Positions 53,380-62,980 of a DNA stretch of 64,000 nucleotides are shown one piece after another (position 1 is the stretch's first letter; the number at the start of each line of letters is the position of its first letter). The notes beneath the pieces were generated by a model that was not told where the DNA came from, searched no databases, and worked only from the letters and a program-made list of their open reading frames with translations. This DNA comes from CAZFVY01 sp964522665 (GTDB lineage Bacteria > Verrucomicrobiota > Verrucomicrobiia > Limisphaerales > CAZFVY01): assembly GCA_964522665.1 (NCBI GenBank), contig CAZFVY010000002.1:1-64000 (forward strand), written 5' to 3'. Made by a program: the position numbers and the translations under genes.

Positions 53380-54716
53380 TGCGCCACCGGACGAACTCCG
53401 TCGGGAGTCACGCGCGCTTCGGTCGAAAGGCGGTAATCTTCGCCTTTGGGCGAGGTCAGCGTTACTTCCAGCATGTAGGCGCGGTATCCTTTCGCCGGCG
53501 AAGGCACCTCGGCGGTCGCGTGGGCGCTGCCCGGTTGGATCGTCAAGTCCTGGCTGCTCCATTTGTCGTCGCGAAAATCACGATCAGTCGATTCCGCGGT
53601 CCAGAGCCGAATGCGCTTGGCCGTCTGGTTGACGTTCACGCTGATGCTCGCCCCGGTGGCGGTCGGCTGCAGCGTCCAGTCCATCTTCGGGAGTTCTTCG
53701 TGATCCGCGATAATTTGAAACCAGGCCGCCAACGTCTCGACCGCCTCTTTCCCACCCCCCAGATCGTGGCCCGCGTTCGGCGTCTGGAAAATCAATTTCG
53801 GCCCGGGCAAATCGTTCCAGTAGTGCCGCAACGAATCGACGACCCAATACGGATCGTTCGTCCCAAGCAGCAGCAGCTTCGGCATTGTATAGCGATTTCG
53901 GTAGTTGTACGGATCCACCCAACTCCGCAGCGTTACCATTCGCGGCTCGTCCATCCGTTTCTCCATGTTCAATTCGGTGTAGTCCTTAATCTCCTCGCTC
54001 TGCTTGCCATACATTTGCCCGGCCCACTGCAGCTGCGCTTTCATGTTCAGCATGTCGATGACCATCGGAGCGATGGCGACAATCCGTGGATCAACCGCGC
54101 CCACCAACCAAGTCGTCCAACCTCTTTTGGAGGCCCCGCCGACCACGAACTTTTCGATCTTTTGGTCGAATTCACGCCGCACGAACTGCTGCACGGTATC
54201 CATGCCCCGCGCCGCGCTCTTGACCATGGGGAAATGCAGCGGCCAGGTCGGGTCGCCGGTCTTCATGAATTGATCGAAAGTGTAGGCGATTAAGGCGTCC
54301 TCTTTGCGACCGTCGTAAAGCGGCTGATTCGGGATTTTCGTGATCACCGCCGCGACCGCGCCAGCCCGATCAGCGATGGTTCGCAGCATATCGACCGACT
54401 TCTCTCCATCGCCGTCGCCCGTGATGAACAAAAACGCAATCTCCGGGTTGCGCACTACTTTCGGTCGGACCACGACGACGTAATGACTCCAAAATTGGTC
54501 GCGCCAATGCTGCGAGACCATCTCCAAGCGGGTCACCGTGCCCCACTCGGCTTTTTTCTGTTCCGTTCGCTTCCAGTTGAAGAAGGCGTCCGGTTTATTG
54601 ACGTAATCTTCGAGCGCGCCAGCTCGGCTCCGCGGAACCAACGCGACCAGCAACCAGACCGCGAAGAGAGGTTTCACGAGGCGCCTTGCGCAACGACGAG
54701 GTGAGGAAAATGACAT
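53376..54716 (-). CDS. PhoPQ-activated pathogenicity-related (PqaA-type) protein
   Basis: 446-residue exported alpha/beta-hydrolase-like protein. Signal peptide near 12-32. Family blocks: DYVNKPDAFFNWKRTE, WRDQFWSHYVVVVRP, the nucleophile-elbow-like VVGGASKRGWTTWL near residue 195, PKLLLLGTNDPYWVVDSLRHYW with an Asp, and NAGHDLGGG with a His, giving a plausible Ser-Asp-His triad. A C-terminal beta domain spans about 355-446. Named for a Salmonella homologue; in environmental bacteria the role is unknown, perhaps esterase or peptidase activity. First gene of the three-gene run. Confidence 0.88.
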   Translation of the reverse strand: MSFSSPRRCARRLVKPLFAVWLLVALVPRSRAGALEDYVNKPDAFFNWKRTEQKKAEWGTVTRLEMVSQHWRDQFWSHYVVVVRPKVVRNPEIAFLFITGDGDGEKSVDMLRTIADRAGAVAAVITKIPNQPLYDGRKEDALIAYTFDQFMKTGDPTWPLHFPMVKSAARGMDTVQQFVRREFDQKIEKFVVGGASKRGWTTWLVGAVDPRIVAIAPMVIDMLNMKAQLQWAGQMYGKQSEEIKDYTELNMEKRMDEPRMVTLRSWVDPYNYRNRYTMPKLLLLGTNDPYWVVDSLRHYWNDLPGPKLIFQTPNAGHDLGGGKEAVETLAAWFQIIADHEELPKMDWTLQPTATGASISVNVNQTAKRIRLWTAESTDRDFRDDKWSSQDLTIQPGSAHATAEVPSPAKGYRAYMLEVTLTSPKGEDYRLSTEARVTPDGVRPVAQ

Positions 54717-54794
54717 GACTCAATCGCAACGCTTCACCGCCGCCGAGTCAAGCCGGAAACGCATTGCTAAAAGCGTAACCGCAACTACCAAACC

Positions 54795-55547
54795 TCAGAT
54801 CTGAGCGTCCCGTTTGGCCCTATGCATCGACACTCCCGACAGACCAAGTCCGCTCCCTGAGATGACTCGGTTCGGTGGAAAAACCTCGCGAAGCAGGGAC
54901 TTGATGTGATCGGACACCCGGACACTTGCATGAACCATGTCAGGGTAGAAGCGTGCGTAGTCATCGCTGACCCGCTCTCCTCCGACACTAAGGATTTCCG
55001 CGAAATCGTCGCGCCCTAACACCACAAACGGCTCGAAACCGATCGACTCGAGGAGATCCCATATCTGCCTCAGATCTGTTGGCGGGCGCTCGCGCAGAGC
55101 TCGATTGATTCGGAACAGCGAAAGATCGTGAACCATGCCTGCGATTTGAGCGAGACCTGAATAATACTGCGTACGAAGATCCACGTATTTCTTGTCTTCG
55201 AGGAAATCCGGGATTTCGATCTCACCGAGTATCAGGGGCAACATGACTACGCGATTCTCCCGTTCTTCCCTTGAAAGGGCCTTTTTGTATTCCCGCTTCG
55301 TCCAGACAGATTTATTGTAGTTCTGGCTCAAGAGAATTGCCACGAAGCGGGCTTTCTCCATGGCAGTTGCCAGAACGTCGGTAAGGCTCTGGCCAATCTC
55401 GATCTCCCACTCGTCTAACCACACGTCCGTAGCGCAGAAGTTGAGGTCAGTCGCAAGTTTTAGCGCGAGTCCCTTGTCCTTTGACGAGTGACTCAAGAAG
55501 ATGTCCGGATTAGAGTGCCGCTGCGCTCCTCGATCTACACAATGCAT
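54795..55547 (-). CDS. Stand-alone TIR-domain protein
   Basis: 250-residue cytoplasmic protein. Residues 14-145 form a TIR domain: DIFLSHSSKDKGLALKLA, then WLDEWEIEIGQSL, where Glu48 matches the catalytic Glu of NAD-cleaving TIR domains, and SVWTKREYKKAL. Residues 150-250 match no family I recognise. AGGAG lies 9 bases before the ATG. G+C is visibly lower (about 50%) than in neighbouring genes, suggesting acquisition. Bacterial TIR proteins often act as NADases or cyclic-ADP-ribose producers in phage defence, but no partner such as ThsA is adjacent. Confidence 0.88.
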   Translation of the reverse strand: MHCVDRGAQRHSNPDIFLSHSSKDKGLALKLATDLNFCATDVWLDEWEIEIGQSLTDVLATAMEKARFVAILLSQNYNKSVWTKREYKKALSREERENRVVMLPLILGEIEIPDFLEDKKYVDLRTQYYSGLAQIAGMVHDLSLFRINRALRERPPTDLRQIWDLLESIGFEPFVVLGRDDFAEILSVGGERVSDDYARFYPDMVHASVRVSDHIKSLLREVFPPNRVISGSGLGLSGVSMHRAKRDAQI

Positions 55548-55974
55548 TTGGACGTGCTCCTATTGATTTTTGCTCTAGCCACCTAAAAGTTAACATCAAC
55601 GGTCGACCTGAACTCATGCGCCGCGATTCAAATGTGAGATCGTCCGAAATCGGGATCCATTCTGATACAGCTTGGTCTTAGAGGGTGTTGTATTGGCGCA
55701 AAAAGTCAAGCATTCAGTGCGGAATCATTTTATCCCAGGCAACAGCACCAGGAATTATGCCGCCGATGCTCTCCTTGCTCGGGCGAACAAATTGGACTTC
55801 CAAGTCGCTGGGGCCGGCGGACTCTCCCCGGTCAGGTTGAATAGAATATCGTCTCCCCCGCCCGGCGCGACTCTCAGCCACTTGTGCCGACTTCCATCGC
55901 CCTCAAAGCCTCAAGCGAGGCGTATGCCCGCGAGCCACACTCGACTCGGCCCCTGCCGTGCCCCTATCGATCGG
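55548..55974. other. 427-bp gene-less region between TIR and metG
   Basis: No supported gene on either strand; the open frames present match no protein pattern I know. The half near the TIR gene is A/T-richer. A short GCCTC/GAGGC hairpin at about 55909-55922, downstream of metG, could help terminate it. Confidence 0.5.
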
Positions 55975-57534
55975 CTACTTGGCCGGGGCATCGCGCCGCG
56001 GAAAAAGCGGTTCCGGCGCGCCGATGACGTGGCCCTGGGTTAACCCTCCCCAAGCCGCCGCGGCGAAACGGTCCGGCAGGGTGGTCAGTCCGAGCTGCGC
56101 AAAAATCCGCGCTGCCGTCCCCGGCAGAAAGGGCCAAAGCAACACGGCGAGGACCCGGCAGGTTTCCACGAGATTGTAGAGGACCTCGTCCAAGCGGGAC
56201 GCCTGGGCCGGGTCTTTCGCCAGCTTGAACGGCGCCGTCTGCTCGACGTATTGATTGGCGCGGTCAATCAGCGCCCAGATTGCTTGCAGCGCCGCTTGCA
56301 GTCTGTTCTCCCCGATCAGCGCGATCGCCGAGCGGGCGGCTTCCGTGGCGGCGCCGGCAAGGTCGTCGGCCCGCGCCGGCGCCCGACCGTCACGGTACCG
56401 GCGCAGCATCGAGAGGGAACGGTTCACGAGGTTGCCCAGGCCATTCGCCAGTTCGGCATGGTAACGCGCCTGAAACCCCGAGTCGGTCCAATTGCCGTCG
56501 GCGCCGATGTCCAGTTCCCGCACGACGTAATAGCGAAAGGCGTCGAGGCCCCACTCGTTGATCACCGCCAGCGGGTCCACGACATTGCCGGTGGATTTGC
56601 TCATCCGTTGGCCGTCCTTTTGCCACCAACCGTGGACGACCAGTTGTTTGGGCAGCGGCAAGCCCAGCGCCTTGAGCATGATCGGCCAATAAACGGCGTG
56701 GAATTTCACGATATCCTTGCCGATGACCTGCACGTCCGCGGGCCACAGTTCCAGCGCCTCCGCGGACGGCGCGCCGTGGATCGCCGACACCACCGCGGCG
56801 TCACCGTGCGCGGCCGGGACGGTAATGTAATTCAGCAGCGCGTCGAACCACACGTACGCCACGTAGGCCGGGTCGAACGGCAATGGAATCCCCCAGTTCA
56901 ACCGCGCGCTCGGGCGGGTCACACAGAGGTCGGCGAGGGCGTTGTTCTTCAGGAAGCCGAGCACTTCGTTCCGGCGCTGGGGCGGATAGATGAACTCTGG
57001 ATTCGCCGTAATATGGCCGATCAACCATTCCTGTTGTTCCTTGAGCCGGAAGTAATAGTTCTCCTCGACGAGCGGCAGTACCTCTCCGTACGTGGGGTCG
57101 AAGGTTCCATCCGGGAGCCGATCCTTGTCGGTGAGAAAGGTTTCCTCTTTGGCCGAATAGAAGCCTTCGTAGGTCGCCTTGTAACAGTGTCCCGTGTCCC
57201 AGAGACGTTGAAAGATCGCCTGCACGGCGGTCGTATGCCGCGGTTCCGTCGTCCGGACAAAATCATTGATTGTCAGATTCAGCTTCTCCGTGAACGGCTT
57301 CCACACGAGCGCCAGTTCGTCGCAAAAAGCCTGCGGCGTTTTGCCCTTCGCGATTGCAGCCTGCTGAACCTTCTGCCCATGCTCGTCGCTGCCCGTCAGA
57401 AAGAAAACGTCCTCCCCCAGGCTGCGCCGCGCGCGCGCGATGACGTCGGCGATGACCTTTTCGTATCCGTGGCCCAGGTGCGGCTCGCCGTTGACGTAGT
57501 CGATGGCGGTCGTCACGTAAAATCTCTTACTCAT
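55975..57534 (-). CDS. metG: Methionyl-tRNA synthetase
   Basis: Class I synthetase of 519 residues. The HIGH motif is HLGH (19-22), followed by DVFFLTGSDEHGQKVQQAA; the KMSKS motif is GQRMSKSTGNVVDP, and LDAFRYYVVREL follows. The connective domain lacks Cys zinc knuckles, and the C-terminal tRNA-binding domain is absent, so this is the short zinc-less form. The anticodon-binding helical domain (about 375-500) is present. Start is ATG with the family N-terminus RFYVTTAIDYVNG. Confidence 0.97.
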   Translation of the reverse strand: MSKRFYVTTAIDYVNGEPHLGHGYEKVIADVIARARRSLGEDVFFLTGSDEHGQKVQQAAIAKGKTPQAFCDELALVWKPFTEKLNLTINDFVRTTEPRHTTAVQAIFQRLWDTGHCYKATYEGFYSAKEETFLTDKDRLPDGTFDPTYGEVLPLVEENYYFRLKEQQEWLIGHITANPEFIYPPQRRNEVLGFLKNNALADLCVTRPSARLNWGIPLPFDPAYVAYVWFDALLNYITVPAAHGDAAVVSAIHGAPSAEALELWPADVQVIGKDIVKFHAVYWPIMLKALGLPLPKQLVVHGWWQKDGQRMSKSTGNVVDPLAVINEWGLDAFRYYVVRELDIGADGNWTDSGFQARYHAELANGLGNLVNRSLSMLRRYRDGRAPARADDLAGAATEAARSAIALIGENRLQAALQAIWALIDRANQYVEQTAPFKLAKDPAQASRLDEVLYNLVETCRVLAVLLWPFLPGTAARIFAQLGLTTLPDRFAAAAWGGLTQGHVIGAPEPLFPRRDAPAK

Positions 57535-57621
57535 GCGCGATTACTGTGGAGGACATCCCCCTGGTTGGCAATCACCCGCTCACCCGCGCCGGCGCGCCGG
57601 ACCGGCGCGCGAACGGGAGTT

Positions 57622-58605
57622 TCACCCGACCGCCAACGCGCCAGCCAACACGCCCAGCAGCCAAATCACGACGACCGCCCGGGTGCGGCTCAGGCCGCCG
57701 CGCACGAGCCGGTGGGACAGGTGGTTGGTGTCGCCTTCGTAGAATGGCCGGCCCAACCGCCAGCGCAGCGCGACCACCCAGACCAGATCGCCCAGCGGCA
57801 CGGCGAGAATCAGTAAAGGTTTCAACACGGCGAGAACCGATGGATTCTCCCGCGAATAGAAATGCGGCAGAATGGCGAGCACGGCGAGCAGGTACCCGAC
57901 CAGGTGGCTCCCCGCGTCACCAAGAAATGTCCGCGCCCGCGGAAAATTATACGGCAGAAAACCCAGCAGCGCCCCGCACGCCAGCAGCGCAACCACGGCG
58001 ACCAGGTACTGCCCCGAGGCCGCGGCGATGACCGCGAAGCACCATCCCGCGATCAGCCCCAAACCGGCGCACAGGCCGTTCATGTTGTCCATGAAATTGA
58101 AAGCGTTGATCACGGTCAGCATCCAGAGCGCGGTCACGGCATAGCTAAAGGCGAGATTATGCACGAATAGCGTAACCCGTACGCCCGCGGCCGCCAAAAG
58201 CAGGGCAATCAGCAGTTGGCCCGCGAATTTCGGCAAGGGCCGCAGTTCCCGTCGATCGTCCCAATAACCCAGGCCCGTCACGGCGACCGCGCCCGCGATG
58301 ATGGCCCCGAGTGGCTCCGCTTTGCGGCTCAGGCCGTGGCCAATTGGCGCGGCGGCGCCGGCGCCGAGCCAGTGAAATTTGGTCGCCACGACGCCCAGGA
58401 TCAGCGGCGCCAGAAAGCCGGTCAGCACGGCCAACCCACCGGCGAGCGGCATCGGCTCGGCGTGAATCTTCCGCTGGCCTGGGTCGTCCACCAGTCCGTG
58501 GCGCAAGCACCACCCGCGCCACAGGGGCACGCTTACCAGGGTCGCAAGGAATGCCCCGGCCAGGGCTCCCAGGTAGATGTTGAAAGGAAAACTCAAGCCG
58601 GTCAC
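57622..58605 (-). CDS. Undecaprenyl-phosphate GlcNAc-1-phosphate transferase (WecA/TagO-like)
   Basis: Polytopic membrane enzyme of about 327 residues that loads a sugar-1-phosphate, probably GlcNAc-1-P, on undecaprenyl phosphate to start O-antigen or other glycans. Landmarks: DDPGQRKIHAEPMPLAGGLAV, GYWDDRREL with the Asp pair, VINAFNFMDNMNGLCAG, RTFLGDAGSHLVGYLLA and the His motif DTNHLSHRLV. GTG 58605 is favoured because AGGAG lies 4 bases upstream; TTG at 58608 or 58596 is possible. It links to the lipopolysaccharide genes at 12-15 kb in function, not in position. Confidence 0.92.
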   Translation of the reverse strand: MTGLSFPFNIYLGALAGAFLATLVSVPLWRGWCLRHGLVDDPGQRKIHAEPMPLAGGLAVLTGFLAPLILGVVATKFHWLGAGAAAPIGHGLSRKAEPLGAIIAGAVAVTGLGYWDDRRELRPLPKFAGQLLIALLLAAAGVRVTLFVHNLAFSYAVTALWMLTVINAFNFMDNMNGLCAGLGLIAGWCFAVIAAASGQYLVAVVALLACGALLGFLPYNFPRARTFLGDAGSHLVGYLLAVLAILPHFYSRENPSVLAVLKPLLILAVPLGDLVWVVALRWRLGRPFYEGDTNHLSHRLVRGGLSRTRAVVVIWLLGVLAGALAVG

Positions 58606-58627
58606 CAAGCTCCTCGCCGCGCGAGCA

Positions 58628-58647
58628 CGGCGTCCCCAGGGACGCCG
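58628..58647. promoter_or_regulatory. 20-bp near-perfect palindrome upstream of the WecA-like gene
   Basis: Half-sites CGGCGTCCC and GGGACGCCG around a central CA, between the DUF2723-TPR gene and the WecA-like gene, both minus strand. Its location 23 bases before the WecA-like start suits an operator or a hairpin terminating the upstream transcript. Confidence 0.35.
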
Positions 58648-58758
58648 GCGCTCCCGATCGGTAGGCGGGGCAAGTCCACTCCTCGGTCGCGCGGAGGTCG
58701 CCGTGCGGACATCTCGGCCAGCGTCGGGCTCACGGCCACAAGGTTTCGGCGGGCGCCG

Positions 58759-61659
58759 TTACTTTGTTCCGCCCTGCAGCTCCCGCAGCGCCTTTTCCAC
58801 GTTCGCTTTTTCAGCGGGATAACGCCACGCGACCTTTTTCGCCGCGAAATCGATGACGACCTGATCCGGCGGGGCATACTGCATGTATAACTCGTAGTTT
58901 TTGATCGCGGTGGCGCGGTCGTGCCGCTCCGCGGCGATCTCGGCCAAGCCAAAGTAGATCGAGTGCATCCCGGGCATCGCCTTCGCCAACTCGGCATAAT
59001 CGCGCTCCGCTTCGCTAAATTTTCTGCTTTGCAGGTAGCTGATCGCCCGGTTCATTAACGCCGCGCGATTCTCGGGTTGCAACTTCAGGACACGATTCAG
59101 CGGAACGATCGCCTTGTCGTAATCCTTCAACTCGATGTAAATGGCGCCTTGATTCAATAGCGCGCGGACGTTATCCGGCCCGATCGACAATTGTTTGTCC
59201 AAAGTCGCCAGCGCGTTGGTGAGATGATGGGAAAGCAGGTAAATCTGGGTCAGGGTGGACAGGAGGTTCTCATCGCCCGGGTATTTCGCCTCCGCCGCGA
59301 GGAGAATCTTCTCCGCGAGCATGAATTGCGGGTCCGCGGCGACGCCCGGCGCCGCCTTGCCGAAATGAGCCAGGGCCTCCAGGCGGGTCAGCTCCACCGC
59401 GGTCGCCGGTTGCAAACCGCGCGCCGCGTTGGGCCCGCGGATTTCATCGACGATCGTCAGAACCTGGTCGGGCATCCGCCCGAGCAGATACATATTCGCC
59501 AGCCAGAGACGGGCCTGCAGGTTCTCCGGGTCCAATTCCGCCACTCGCCGAAACTGCAGCATCGCCTGCCGATAAAGGGCTCCGTTCGCGAACGCGCGGC
59601 CCACCTCGAAGCAAAGGTTTGGTTCATCCACCGGTCCGAACGTCGCCAAGCGCGCTTCCCAAGTGTGGTTGGCGGCGTAAACCCCATCGACCACCCGCAG
59701 GTCGATGGTCGAGGCGCGATGATTGCGCAGGTCCGCGTTGAATCCGGCGTTGATGACGGCCGTGTAATTATCCGCGTCGATCGCCTGGGCCAGCTTGAAC
59801 CATTTACCCGCGTCCTCCAAGCGGCCGGCCCGCTGCCGTTCAACGCCCCAAAAGTTCAGAGCGCGTCCATACCAGCTGCCGGTAAGAATCGCCTCCGTGT
59901 TTTTGCGCATAATGAGGCGCGGTATTTCCCGCATTATCGGCTCGGCGTCGGTCCAGAATCTGTCATTTTGCGCGACTTCCTCCGCGGTCAACGCCGGCGG
60001 CGCCGTGTTGGTTCCGTAGTCCCTCAGTTGATAGACCAGTCCGTGAGGGCGAAGATACATGTATTCGAAGAGACCGCCGAAGCTGGGGGAAAGATAATAA
60101 ACCTCCATCTGCCGCGCGAAGTGCCGCACCAACTCGCCGTTTAAGTCCTGGCTGATGGGATCGGTGACGCCTTGTTGCTTCAGCAGTTCAGCCCAACCGG
60201 TCGGCATAAGCGAGGGCGCCCGCTTCAACAGTTGAGTCTGGTAGGCGTGAAACGGCATCGTCCGGACATCGATGACGACGTGGCGCGCCATCGCGCTGTT
60301 CGTGGCTTGTCCCGCCTCGAGCAGCAGGTTCAAGTACGGATTGTCGCTCAAGACCACCGCGGGGCGCTGGGGCAGCGACCGGACCATCAGGTCGGCGAAA
60401 TCCCGCAGGACGGAGCTGTTCGTCGCCCGAATCGCGGAATAATTCTTGTACGCCAGCGCCGCGGGACAGCCAAACCCCGCGAGGATGATTACCGCCAGCA
60501 AGAGACCGTTGACGAATTTCACCGCGGGATTTGGCCGGCGCCAGATTTTGCCGGCGGGCTTGCTGCAGGTCAGGAGAAAGTAGCCGCTAAAATAACCAAT
60601 GCTCAGCGCGCCCAAGTAATAGAGCGGGAGAAACGCCAGCCCGTAACCGAGCGATCGGGGACTGAACTTGGGATCGAACGCCACGTACAGGCAGGCGCCG
60701 AGAAACATCGCATGAACCACGCGCGACATAAAATTGGCCAGCAACGCGCCCGCGACGCTCGTGTCGCCGAGCGAGCCTGGCCAGCGAATTCCGATCAAAA
60801 GCGCCGGCAAAAGCGACGTCAACGCCAGGATCAAGACCCGGCTCCTAGGGAAGCCCAAAATGAATGCCTTCTGGGTGGAAAGCTCGAAACGTAACATTTC
60901 ACCAAAACTTGCCGTGGAGCTCTGCGTCAGGTGACATAACGCTGGCAGCATCAGGTACAGCAGCAAACCGGCCAGCCCGAGGCCGAGCATGCCGAGCAGC
61001 GAATTCGCCTGAAAGAAACCGCGGCCTTGGATCCAAATCAACGCGACCAAAAAGCACGGAAAATAGGCGATCATCGCCGGATTCTCCGGCACCGCCAGGC
61101 CATAGATGAATGCCAGACGCCAGAGCCAACTGGGCCGCCGAGTTAGCCGGTATTCCAGCAAACAACGAGCCAGGTAGGCGAAAAGCAGCAAGTCGAACAT
61201 CTCCCCCGTCGCCGCGGTGGCATTTTCCCAGAAGGTCAATTGCAGGCCGCAAACCAGGCCGGCGAATACCGGCGGCAGCCACGCCAGTGGTCCCGACAAC
61301 AGCGAGTCCTCGCTCCGTTCGCGCTGGCGCTGCTCCCGGGTGCGGTCGTGCGGCAACAAGGCGACCGAGCGGACGAGCATTCCCACGGTCAACGCCGCGC
61401 AAATGGCGGCGAAGAAATTCAGCCCCACCGGTTGCGCGGCGGCCGGCAACCACCGCAGCGGGTAGGTCACCAGATAATAGAGGGGGGCCGACAATTGCGG
61501 GGACGTGTCCCAGCCCGTGATGCCGGATACGCTCGGCAAGCTCGCCACCGTAATCCAGTGGTTCAGCGTCACCGCATAAAGTACCGCCAGCGCGCCGCCG
61601 AGAATCCAGGGCAGGACCGCGGAGGCATAGCGGAAGCGTGAATCGTTCTCAGTTTCCAT
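58759..61659 (-). CDS. DUF2723 membrane protein with C-terminal TPR repeats
   Basis: 966-residue integral membrane protein from ATG 61659. About ten transmembrane helices in residues 10-440 start with the DUF2723 pattern (YAVTLNHWITVASLPSVSGITGWDTSP, then GLTFWENATAATGEMF-like), which is distantly related to protein O-mannosyltransferases and other GT-C glycosyltransferases. The C-terminal 500 residues lie outside the membrane and end in several TPRs (about 690-930, for example VRALLNQGAIYIELKDYDKAI). An unusual Asp in the first loop fits a GT-C catalytic site. Likely a polyprenol-sugar-dependent glycosyltransferase, next to the WecA-type gene. Confidence 0.88.
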   Translation of the reverse strand: METENDSRFRYASAVLPWILGGALAVLYAVTLNHWITVASLPSVSGITGWDTSPQLSAPLYYLVTYPLRWLPAAAQPVGLNFFAAICAALTVGMLVRSVALLPHDRTREQRQRERSEDSLLSGPLAWLPPVFAGLVCGLQLTFWENATAATGEMFDLLLFAYLARCLLEYRLTRRPSWLWRLAFIYGLAVPENPAMIAYFPCFLVALIWIQGRGFFQANSLLGMLGLGLAGLLLYLMLPALCHLTQSSTASFGEMLRFELSTQKAFILGFPRSRVLILALTSLLPALLIGIRWPGSLGDTSVAGALLANFMSRVVHAMFLGACLYVAFDPKFSPRSLGYGLAFLPLYYLGALSIGYFSGYFLLTCSKPAGKIWRRPNPAVKFVNGLLLAVIILAGFGCPAALAYKNYSAIRATNSSVLRDFADLMVRSLPQRPAVVLSDNPYLNLLLEAGQATNSAMARHVVIDVRTMPFHAYQTQLLKRAPSLMPTGWAELLKQQGVTDPISQDLNGELVRHFARQMEVYYLSPSFGGLFEYMYLRPHGLVYQLRDYGTNTAPPALTAEEVAQNDRFWTDAEPIMREIPRLIMRKNTEAILTGSWYGRALNFWGVERQRAGRLEDAGKWFKLAQAIDADNYTAVINAGFNADLRNHRASTIDLRVVDGVYAANHTWEARLATFGPVDEPNLCFEVGRAFANGALYRQAMLQFRRVAELDPENLQARLWLANMYLLGRMPDQVLTIVDEIRGPNAARGLQPATAVELTRLEALAHFGKAAPGVAADPQFMLAEKILLAAEAKYPGDENLLSTLTQIYLLSHHLTNALATLDKQLSIGPDNVRALLNQGAIYIELKDYDKAIVPLNRVLKLQPENRAALMNRAISYLQSRKFSEAERDYAELAKAMPGMHSIYFGLAEIAAERHDRATAIKNYELYMQYAPPDQVVIDFAAKKVAWRYPAEKANVEKALRELQGGTK

Positions 61660-61747
61660 ATTGTGTGGCGCCGACAGTTGAAACCAACCCCTCCCCACTG
61701 GTCAAGGCTATCTTGGTAGCGGAGGCCGCGAACATCGATAAGCGGGA

Positions 61748-62980
61748 TTAATTCAGAGGATTATCCGCGGTGGAGCGACGCAGCTCCGCGACGCATTCCA
61801 CATGCTGCGTTTGCGGAAACATGTCCAATGGCGTCAGGGAAACCAACTCGTATATTCCGTCGCGGCAGAGGGTCTTCAAATCGCGCGCCAGCGTCGCGGG
61901 GTGACAGGAGACGTAAAGTATCTGCGCGGGCCGGTCACGGCGGAGCGCCTCCAACGTCGAAGGCCGGCATCCGACCCGCGGCGGGTCCAAAATGACCGCG
62001 GCGCTCGCCGCGGAGAAGCGTTCGAGCAAGGCGGGCAGCAGTTCCTCGACTTGGCCGAACAGGAATTCGCCATTGGCGCGCCCGCGAGCCGCGGCGTTCG
62101 CCACGGCGGCCTTGACCGCCATCCGGTCCAATTCGACGCCGACGAAGCGTTCCACGACGTCCGCCAACTCGATCCCAAAAAAGCCGACCCCGCAGTACGC
62201 GTCGATCAGCACAGAGACGCCGCTGGCGCGCAGGCGCTCGCGAAGCGTTTCCACCAGCGCCGGCAGCAGATGAAAATTATTCTGAAAGAACGAATCCCGC
62301 GGCACCGTCCAACCCGGTGGCTCGACGCGCAGAACCACCTTAATGCCGCCCTTGGGCGGCGGGTGGGCGCGAACCTTCCGTAATTCCTCGTTAAGGCGCG
62401 GGTCGGCGATCCGGCATTCCTCTAAATCAACCACCAGGCGGTTGTCGGCCCGAATGAATCCAATATTCAAGCCCTGCTTGGTCTTGTCCCATTGGCTGCG
62501 CACCATGATCCGATTGCGGTATCCGTACGGCTCCGGGCACGGGATCACGGGCGCCACGACCGCGCGCCGGAAACCACCGACGCGTTCGAACAGGTCGCAG
62601 ATTTGCTTGTGCTTGAGGCGGAGTTGTTCGGCGTACGCCAAATGCTGGTACTGACATCCGCCGCATTCCCCAAAATAACGGCAGGCCGGAACCACTCGTT
62701 CGGGCGCCGCCTCGATGATTCGCGCCAGCTTGGCTCGGGCGAAACTGCTCTTGACCTCGGTCACCTCGGCCTCGACTCGCTCGCCCAACCCGACGAATGG
62801 GACGAACACAACGAAGTCTTCGTGCCGGCCCACCCCTTCGCCGCCAAACGCGATGTCCGCAATCGAAAGCATCACGCGATCGCCCACGCGTAAGCGCGGG
62901 GTCTTGACGGGCGCCACTACGGTTGCCTCCGGCGGGTTCACGCGAAAAGGCGGCACAACCCGAGGCTTGATCGAAACCAC
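61748..62980 (-). CDS. rlmD: 23S rRNA (uracil-C5)-methyltransferase, RlmD/TrmA family
   Basis: SAM-dependent RNA methyltransferase of about 410 residues. TRAM domain (about 28-90) with DIAFGGEGVGRHEDFVVFVP, an iron-sulfur cluster motif CRYFGECGGCQYQHLAY, and the Rossmann domain with IDAYCGVGFFGIELA, LDPPRVGC and the catalytic Cys in YVSCHPATLARDL. RlmD is the best-fitting name, but RumB/TrmA relatives with other uridine targets cannot be excluded. Start GTG 62980 leaves about 25 residues before the TRAM domain; a later start is possible. Confidence 0.92.
   Translation of the reverse strand: MVSIKPRVVPPFRVNPPEATVVAPVKTPRLRVGDRVMLSIADIAFGGEGVGRHEDFVVFVPFVGLGERVEAEVTEVKSSFARAKLARIIEAAPERVVPACRYFGECGGCQYQHLAYAEQLRLKHKQICDLFERVGGFRRAVVAPVIPCPEPYGYRNRIMVRSQWDKTKQGLNIGFIRADNRLVVDLEECRIADPRLNEELRKVRAHPPPKGGIKVVLRVEPPGWTVPRDSFFQNNFHLLPALVETLRERLRASGVSVLIDAYCGVGFFGIELADVVERFVGVELDRMAVKAAVANAAARGRANGEFLFGQVEELLPALLERFSAASAAVILDPPRVGCRPSTLEALRRDRPAQILYVSCHPATLARDLKTLCRDGIYELVSLTPLDMFPQTQHVECVAELRRSTADNPLN

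Noticed and set aside
54795..55547. A Thoeris or CBASS-type defence locus around the TIR gene
   Set aside because: No ThsA, SMODS/cGAS-like or effector gene lies within several kilobases; neighbours are metabolic or secreted proteins.
55672..56043. A 123-codon frame on the plus strand between TIR and metG
   Set aside because: It runs into the metG gene antisense, has no recognisable domain and no ribosome binding site.
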